Translations under genes and position numbers: made by a program
NCBI GenBank assembly: GCA_946902875.1
Contig: OX336343.1
Span: forward strand, 19,701,596 to 19,765,595
Source of the DNA: Nematopogon swammerdamellus
Lineage: Eukaryota > Arthropoda > Insecta > Lepidoptera > Adelidae
Length of the DNA: 64,000 nucleotides
Reading direction: 5' to 3'
Part shown: positions 54,201-63,200 of the stretch, one piece after another
Layout: each line of letters begins with the position of its first letter
How positions within the stretch are numbered: position 1 is the stretch's first letter
The notes under the pieces: model-generated
Told to the model about the DNA's origin: nothing
Database searches by the model: none
What the model saw: the letters and a program-made list of their open reading frames with translations, nothing else

Positions 54201-57200
54201 GGCACGACCGAAGGGAAGGCTGACGTGGCACCAAGTTCACCCGGTGTTATGGGCTGACATCACGGATGTTGTAGGTGATGTAGCCAACAGTGTCAGTTTC
54301 AATAAAAAAAAAAAAAAAAAAAAAAGATGTCCGCCTAGCAGCCTCGGATGTGATCTCTAGTCCAGTGTGGCCAGCAAATCCAAAGGGAAGCCTCCGGTGT
54401 GATACCTCCTCGGAGGTGATATGGGCTGTTCGGAGCATGTGCTCTGGCTCCTTTGACTCTGCCACCCATACCGCATTACTTAAAAAAAATTAACTTTAGC
54501 GGATCCACTGTATTTCTTATTTCATTCTATTCTGTTCTATTTTCAGGTCTATTGTAACTTTCATAGGGCCGGCATAATCTGATTGATGTCCAATATATTT
54601 TTTTTTATGGAAACTGACACGGTTGGCTACATCATCTATTACATCAGTGGTTCCCTTCGGTTGTCCCGGCTACACTGAACTGGACGGAAAACACGAACTA
54701 TTTACATAGCCATTTCAACCAACCTTTCATTCAAAGGTTGACTGTAAGAAATCTCTGAAAGGGATAAGTCCGCCTTTGCACCTTATGTAAATTTTTCAAT
54801 GTCTTTGTTACTGTTTAATTTATACTGGAGCAATAAAGAATTTTCTATCTATCTATCTTCATTCATTCAGTGCTGTGGTACCAACTCGGGCGGGTTAAAC
54901 CCTACCACCTAGTAAGGTAAGATGGGGAGGGACCTACAGTTTTACGTGGAATCCGAACCACGGTCAGCTTGCCAACGGTCGAGCGCTCACCCATCTAATT
55001 TACTGGTGTGGTCCACCAGGTGTGCTTAAGATCACGACCGACAGTTGACCTACCGCACCACTGAGCTACCGAGGCTGACAATATAAGAATTAACAAACGA
55101 AATATATGTCGGTGTCACATTCCAGGACTGGCGTAGAGAAGCGAACGTTCCCCCCGCCCGAGGACTACGTGACCTGGCCGATCTTCCGCTGGAGCAAGGA
55201 CGACAAGTACTTCGCGCGCATCGGCCCCGACATACTCTCCGTCTACGAGACTCCCAGCTTCGGCCTACTCGACAAGAAGTCCATTAAGATACCGGGCATC
55301 AGGTGAGTGAGGAGATACTCCGCTCTCCATCTTGAAGAATCTGCGATGAACTCGGTTGCAGATAGGAAGGAAGGTGTGGATCTAAGCTTACGATGGCTTC
55401 ACCGAACATATCCGGGCCCATCGGCAGTAGAGGAGGGTAATAATCGAGGTCGGGACTAGCGAGTGGCCACTCTAAATTTCCCGCGCATGCTTCACGTTTC
55501 GGCTCGCTTCAAGCCCTCGTCAGCTAGTCTGCGTTGACTAGGACGCGGGGAAACACCAGTCCCGCTCTCGACCTCCCTCTCTCTACCTATCCATATTCTG
55601 TAGGATGCTTCCAGTGACGTTTACGAAGCTCTCTCCATGTATGAGCTTAGCGTCGATCTTGGCAGCCCTAGATTCTTGGAGAGACTGTGGACGAATTCGC
55701 TGGTAGTCCTTTTGCTCCGACTTCCACAGCGAAGAGATCAGTCTTGAATCTGTTTCTCACAATCCGGTCTACTAGGTTGCAGTACTTGTTAGGTTTGATG
55801 TTGTGGTCCTTCGGTATGTTGCTTTCCCATGGAACTGTAAGTTCAACAAGTACTACATATGCTTTGTCGCTTTTGTGAATATGAGTATATCCGGTCTTAA
55901 TATTGTGGTACAGATTTCAGAAGGCATCTGGTCATGCTTCTCATGTGCCCATCGGCAGTAGAGGAGGGTGTTAATCGAGGCGGGGACTAGCGAGCGGCCA
56001 CTCTAAATTTCCCGCGCATGCTTCACGTTTCGGCTCGCGTCAAGCCCTCGTCAGCTAGTCTGCGTTGACTAGGACGCGGGGAAACCAACAGTCCCGCTCT
56101 CGACCTCCCTCTCTCTACCTATCCATATTCTGTAGGATGCTTCCAGTGACGTTTTCGAAGCTCTCTCCATATATGAGCTTAGCGTCGATCTTGGGAGCCC
56201 TAGATTCTTGAAGAGACTGTAGAGCGACTTCGCTGGTAGTCCTCTTGCTCCGACTTCCACAGCGAAGAGATCAGTCTTGAATCCGTTTCTCACAATCCGG
56301 TCTACTAAGTTGCAGTACTTGTTAAGTTTGATGTTGTGGTCCTTCGGTATGTTACTTTCCCATGGAACTGTAAGTTCAACAAGTACTACATGCTTTGTCG
56401 CTTTTGAGAATATGAGTATATCCGGTCTTAATGCTGTGGTACAGATTTCCGAAGGCATTTGGTAATGCTTCTCATGTGTGTCCATCAACAATTCCCAATC
56501 CTTTGCTGCTCCCAAAATTGAAGAAGGTTTAGTCCTATCTTTGGGCAGCTTATTGGCTCCAGGTTTCACAAAGTTGACCTTCTGGAAGCCGCTACTGGTT
56601 TGCCCTTTCCTGGTCCGTGCAATTGACAGGTTGATGGCCTCTCTGATGATTTGGAGGACTTTATCATGACGGTAGGAATACTGGCCTCGCTCAAGTAGTA
56701 TTTTGCATCCGCATAACAAATGTTTGGCCGTGCCTACGAACTCCTTACATGACGGGCATAGTCTATTTGTAGATTTCCCCCATCTAACTAGGTTACTCGG
56801 GTCGGGGAGAGTAAGCTGGAATGCATTTAAGTAGAACTTAAGCAGCTCAGGGGACCAGTTGTATATTATGGATTTCCACTTCAATGCAGGAGGGATGCAG
56901 AAGTCACCCACTGTTAGCCAATCATTCTGCATTTCTAGGTTTAAGGCGTGAAGTTTGAAGCCTTGTTCCATGTCCTCCTGAGCAAAACCTTTCAGTATTT
57001 CTTTATCAGACTTTGCTGTTTCTATGCCCAATCCAGATCTATTGGTGCGTGTACCAACTTGGAATGATTTGTAGAAGTCGAGTCTCGATTCCAGTTCATC
57101 TGATAGTGATGTGTTGGGTAAGGCTTGAATAGCGCTATCATTGGAGTCTTTGAGTATACATCGTTTGGCTATTCTCGCCTTTTGATAAAATATCGACGGT

Positions 57201-60200
57201 TTCTTAATGTTCAGTCCAAAGTTATTGTGAGATCTGTATAGCGTTGACGAGTCAGCCGGGTGAGCCAGTCCAAACCATGATTTCAGGAATCTGGTCACAT
57301 ACGAGTCTAATTTAGTCAGGTTTTGCTTTGTGAAGTCGTAGACGAGAAATGGCCATGAAAGTTTTGATGTCAGGTAGTTATCGTAAATCCATGCCTTTTG
57401 TGTACCCAGGAGGGGAAGATTGTCAGTTTGGCGGAGGCTCTCTTCGAAAAGTTGGACAATATCATCAGTAGGATGCTCCTTTCCTCTGCTGGTGATCCTT
57501 TTGCCCAAGAATTTAAAAGGAGCTTCATCAGCCACGGTTGCGATTGGTTTTCCGGCTACTGTCAGACCTGGATTGCTCGAGGTAAACTTTGAACCTTTCC
57601 TGGTTAAGCTCAAACAGTAGCACTTCGCTGGTTTTATCTTCATCCCTTTGGTCCATTCACAATAGTCATCCACCACCTTAAGAAGCGCCTGATTTTGTTT
57701 TGGATTGCGGGTTAACAGCGTAATATCATCCGCAAATGCCAGGATGGCCGCCATATATGTGTCTCCATATTTGAACCTGTATCCCCATTTGTTTTCTTTT
57801 ACGACAAGCGTATCAATTAGAATGTTGATAACAATGTTAAATGTGACAGGAGAGAGGCAGCAACCCTGGAAAAGTCCTATGCCGTAACGAATTTCTGGTG
57901 TCTTCTCCGTTTCGCCTTTTACTTGTATTACAAAGGAAAGTTTTTTGTAGTAGGAGGCTATTATATTACAGATCAGAGGTGGCACATTATACCACTCTAG
58001 CGCCTTTAATAGTAACTCATGGCGCACCGAACCGAAGGCGTTTTCAAAGTCTAACCACGTGGCAGTTAATTGTCTCTCATTCTTCCTTGCATCTCTAAGA
58101 CATTCAGTCAGCAAAGAATTATGTTCGAGGCACCCTGCAACTCTTGGGAGAAAACCTTTCTGGTACTTCTTCGGTAAGTAGTCGTTGGTACACATGTGTT
58201 TGAGTAGTCTGGCCTGTATAATGGAGAAGAATATTTTCGAAATTGTGTTCGTAAGGGCTATAGGTCTAATATCCTTGGGATCAGTAACTTCTTTCTTTTT
58301 TGGTAGAAGAACAAACACGGCTTTACCAATATTAATGAATTGGCGTTTTAGCAGCAGCGTTCTTCACCTAAAAGTACGATGATGATATAAGGGAATTGTC
58401 AATTTTAGGTTAGGAAAAATTTGGAAAAAAATGTCGAGCATGTTTTGTTTTCCCGGAGGGAAAAAAATCTACTTATTCTTCTAAATAAGTGCATCCTCAC
58501 TTGTGTTTTTTCATAGTTTCATGGATAATTTCATTGGCTAAAAGTGAGAATGAAATTTCTTGATTGATTTTACGAAATATTTAAATTTAAACGGATATTT
58601 CAGTTCGCCGCGTGGCGAAAGTGTCCTGAGAGTCAGGGGGAGTAAGCATTATTGAAACTTGTGGGATCGCAAAAACCGACGCTTCGGCCGTCAGCTCAAC
58701 AAAAAATCATTTTGGAAACTTCGTTACAAGGCTCCGATTTTATTCTAACCGCCTCTTTCAACATGCACAGGGAAAGATGCAGTGGGCCTATTATTTTCAA
58801 GTAAGCAGGCCGCACACGGTACACTATTATCTTTTTATAATATCTTATTCTCGTTCCTACAACAACAGAGACTTCAGCTGGTCGCCCACGGACAACGTGC
58901 TCGCGTACTGGGTGGCCGAGGACAAGGACGTTCCGGCCCGGGTCACCCTGCTCGAGATCCCCAACCGCACCGAGACGCGCTCCAAGAACCTCTTCAGCGT
59001 CGCCGACTGCAAGATACACTGGCAGAAGAGCGGCGACTACCTCTGCGTCAAGGTCGACCGGTACTCGAAAGTCAAGAAGGACAAGAACGACATCAAGTAC
59101 GCCGGGATGTACTACAATTTTGAAATATTCCACATGCGCGAGAAAGAGATTCCCGTCGACTCGGTCGAGATAAAGGAGCCGATCCAGGCGTTCGCCTGGG
59201 AGCCGATCGGGTCCAAGTTTGCGATCATCCACGGCGATCCGGCGAACATATGCATCAGCTTCTACCAGGTGAACACGGGCCAGGCGCCGACGCTGCTGAA
59301 GAAGTTCGAGCGGAAGCCGTTCAACCACCTGTTCTGGTCTCCGTCGGGGCAGTTCATCGTGCTGGCGAATCTGGGCCTGACGGGGGGAGCGCTCGAGTTC
59401 CTCGACACTAATGACTTTACTATTATGAACGTGGCCGATCATTATCAGGTGTGTTGATGCGAGAGGATAATTAATTATTTATTTATTTAATTATTAATTT
59501 TTTTTATGGAATGTGCGACATGTGGCCTCGTTTCACTTACGAGTAGGTGTCTAACGGTGGCCATGGACATCTGTGATGCACGGGGATTGCGAATGCTATG
59601 CCGGCCTGACAGGAGCCTTTCACGCCCCTTTTGAAAAATCCCAGGCTGTACTTGGAAGGAAATAGATGAGCAGGAAGTGCATTCAAAATTTTTCCGGTTC
59701 TGTGAATAAAAGACCTAAAAAACCGGTTAGCGCATCCTCGGTAGGTTATTTCTTTATCACTTGGCAGTTAACAAGGAGTTATCATATCTCAAAAGTATAC
59801 TGGGAGAAGAAATTGCCGTAGGGAGGAGTAAGTGTAGTCTTTTGCCCATTTTTTCGAGTGCAATAAAGATATGCGTGGAGCGTAAGTATATGTGATGGGT
59901 GGTCGACGCAGTTTGGCTTGGACTCTTGATCTCAGTGTCTGAGGTTCGAATCCGGTCGACATGCACCAATATGTTTTTCCTGATGAAAAATGGTCGTTAG
60001 TACACCTACACCTGCTGCTTCACCGTTCGAAAACTGTAGGTCCCTTCCCTTGCCCCTTACTAGGTGGTAGGCTCAAATTGTAGCGGACTGGGTTGATACC
60101 ACCGTACTGTACGTAAGATGGCCGCATTGGCTGTGTTCTCCTCTAGTTCAGTATAGCCAGCAATCGAAAGGGAAGTCTCCTGTATGGCACCTACCTTCTC

Positions 60201-63200
60201 AGAGGTGATATCGGCTGGTCGGAGCTAGTGCTTTGCCTCCTCTGACTTGGACATCCATGCCGGATTACATAAAATAGAAAAAAACATGATGGCACAAATG
60301 CTGACCCGATCTGGTGTGTTGGAAGGCGACGACGGGTGTAAGCTATATACGACCCGGTCAGATGCTCTGGAAGGTCACAATACCAAGGTCTTCACCTTGG
60401 TATTGTGAACAGCCAATATAAAACGGCAAAGTTGCATAATGGTTCATGAAAAACGACGCGCGTGTTGCATTGCAGATGTCCGGCATCGAGTGGGATCCGA
60501 CGGGGCGCTACGTGGTGACGGGGGTCTCCTCGCTCAAGTGCAAGATGGACTGCGGCTACTTCATCTGGTCCTTCCAGGGCAAGATCCTCAGGAGGTACGC
60601 CTCGCTTACCACCCGTTAAAATTTATCTCTATCTCTACTTCTTATAAAAGGGAACGTCTGTCTGTATGTATGAGAAAGGTGTGGAACTCAGCTTGCGATG
60701 GTTTCCGCGAACATATCCGGGCCCATCGGAATTAGAGGAGGGTGTTAATCGAGGTCGGGACTAGCGAGTGGCCACTCTAAATTTCCCGCGCATGCTTCAC
60801 GTTTCGGCTCGCATCAAGCCCTCGTCGGCTAGTCTGCGTTGACTAGAACGCGGGGAAACCACCAGTCCCGCTCTCGACCACCCTCTCTCTACCTATCTAT
60901 ATTCTGTAGGATGCTTCCAGTGACGTTTTCGAAGCTCTTTCCATCACGGGCGTAGCCAGGTTTCGTTTTCGGGAGGGGTTTTAGAAATAAAATCAACGTG
61001 AATTATTTTACAACATTTATTTTACATCATTCATTACAAAGAAATAAGTAATCTCCCGTTTTGCCTTAATTTAGGTCCCACTAATCAGAGCTATGTCCGA
61101 ATGATGAAAATATAAGTATTAGGTTCAATTTGAAATGTCGTGTACATTTGTTATTTCGGGGGGGGGGGGGGGGGGGGGGGGGGGTTTGAACCCCCAAAAC
61201 CCCCCCCTGGCTACGCCCGTGCTTTCCATATACATATGAGCTTAGCGTCGATCTTGGCAGCCCTAGATTCTTGAAGAGACTGTAGAGCGACTTCGCTGGT
61301 AGTCCTCTTGCTCCGACTTCCACAGTATGTTTGCGGTAAACTCCGTAACCAATGAACAGAATTTGATGCAGTTTGCACCAATGTAAAGAGTAGTTCTCGA
61401 GGCTCACTATAGGTCATATACCATCACGCTAAATAGCAATAGGGCTGAGCAGTATCAAAGTAAGTATAGTATGAACGGAATTTAGTGACCGAATGGTAGT
61501 GTATGTATGTATATATTCTTTATTGAACACCAATTTATCAAAATTAGGTACAACAGGCGAGCTTAATGCCGCGAGGCATTCTATTCTAACTAACCTTTGG
61601 GATGTGGGAGAAGTACATGCAGGCGAACAAGAATAGTTTGTGACAATGTGTTAGATTTAAGAAATATGTATGATAAACTACGTACGAATACTACATAGAT
61701 ACTTTAATAAGCATAATATAATATATGTATATAATAAACTTACATATTATATGTACATTAATCGGTGGTACCGTTGTGCAACACAATCAACTGAGTGCCG
61801 GATGGAAAGGGGAGATAAGGACGGAGGGGAGGGGTGGAAGGGCAGGAGGCGACGAGGGGGGGGGGGGGGCGAAGGGAGGGAGAGAGAGAGAGAATATAAG
61901 AGAAGCGATGGTTTATTATCATATATTTACTTTTAAACCGAATTTGCTTTTAAATCGAGTTGACCGCGAGCGAAGCCGCAGGCAAAAGCTAGTTCTATAT
62001 GTATATTGTCGCTTCATTTATCTAGTGTATGGAACTTTAGGAAAATTTGATTGAATAGATGAAAAGACGCTGTTGTTGTTTGCTGCCCAGCCTCTTGGGA
62101 AGACGGGTGGGCCATTCTCCGCACTGAGACCTCAAGACGGTCCGTTGTACGTTGGCGCTCGGGTGGTGTTACTCCAGCCACCCGAGCTCTTTCATGAAGT
62201 GGAGCACTCTTCTTGGACGCTTCCACACTCCATGGGCAGTTCCCACGTTCCCAAGAAACTGCAGTCGTACTTCTGCCACCACCGGGCACTCCAGGAGCAC
62301 GTGGGTGGCTGATTCGTCCTCCGCCATGCAGCCTCTGCACAGGGGACTGTCGGTGACACCTATTGTAAACAAGTGTCTGTTGAGTGGGCAATGACCCGTA
62401 AGAAGTCCTACCGCCATACGCAGTTGACCTCTGTGGAACTTTAGCAGGCACTTCATGAAAAGACGCATGAAATGATTAAAATCGATCTTACTCAAGAGTT
62501 AATTTTTTATTTAATTTTATATATTCATTTGCTTTTAGTGCAAATATATAAAATTAAAGCCGGTGTCTAATTCAAGTTCATAGTTCACTGATCGTGCTCA
62601 TCATCATTTTTACATGATTATTCCATGCTTCAGGTTTGATATGAAACTGTAGGTCCCTTTGCTTATTTTACTAGGCGGTATGTTTGAATCCGTCGGGATT
62701 GATACCGCCCCTCTGAATGAAGACCAGTCTTATACAATAGGACAATATAATGTAATCAATGTAAGTAAAATATATATTACACTCAACAAAACCTGCCAAG
62801 TGCGAGGCGAACTCGCGCACCGAGGGTTCCGTATTGCCATGTCATGGTTAGCGCCACTCACCCCCTCTATGGCGTGTTATGAAATGTCTTATATTAGTTA
62901 AATGTCATGATTAGTTAAAATGCTTCACACTCTATTCAGTAGATGCTTTTTACATACACTTTTTTATTTCTTCTATGGGAACCCCCTTATTTTTGTTATA
63001 TCGGCCATAATAACACATATTCTGTGAACATTTCAACGGGCTACCTATTACTGTTCAAGAGATACAACCCTCGGACAGACAGACAGACAGACGGACCGAT
63101 GGACGGACGGACGGACGGACAGACAGACAGGCAAACATATAGACAGACAGACAGACAGACGGCGCAGGCTTAGTAATAGAGTCCCGGAACCCTAAAAAAA

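Noticed and set aside
55687..55878. Short + strand ORFs over the retrotransposon (55687-58382)
   Set aside because: They are the complement of the reverse-strand RT ORF and its duplicate.
58696..59442. 248-codon antisense ORF over eIF3b exon 7
   Set aside because: It is the mirror of a GC-rich coding exon with strong third-position bias; there is no domain and no start or splice context of its own.
62073..62394. + strand ORFs at 62073-62394
   Set aside because: Shadows of the reverse-strand LINE RNase H-tail fragment, which carries the recognisable motifs.
63073..63165. Repetitive protein encoded by the GACA tract
   Set aside because: A simple microsatellite inside a dispersed repeat; the frames stay open only because of the 4-bp periodicity.
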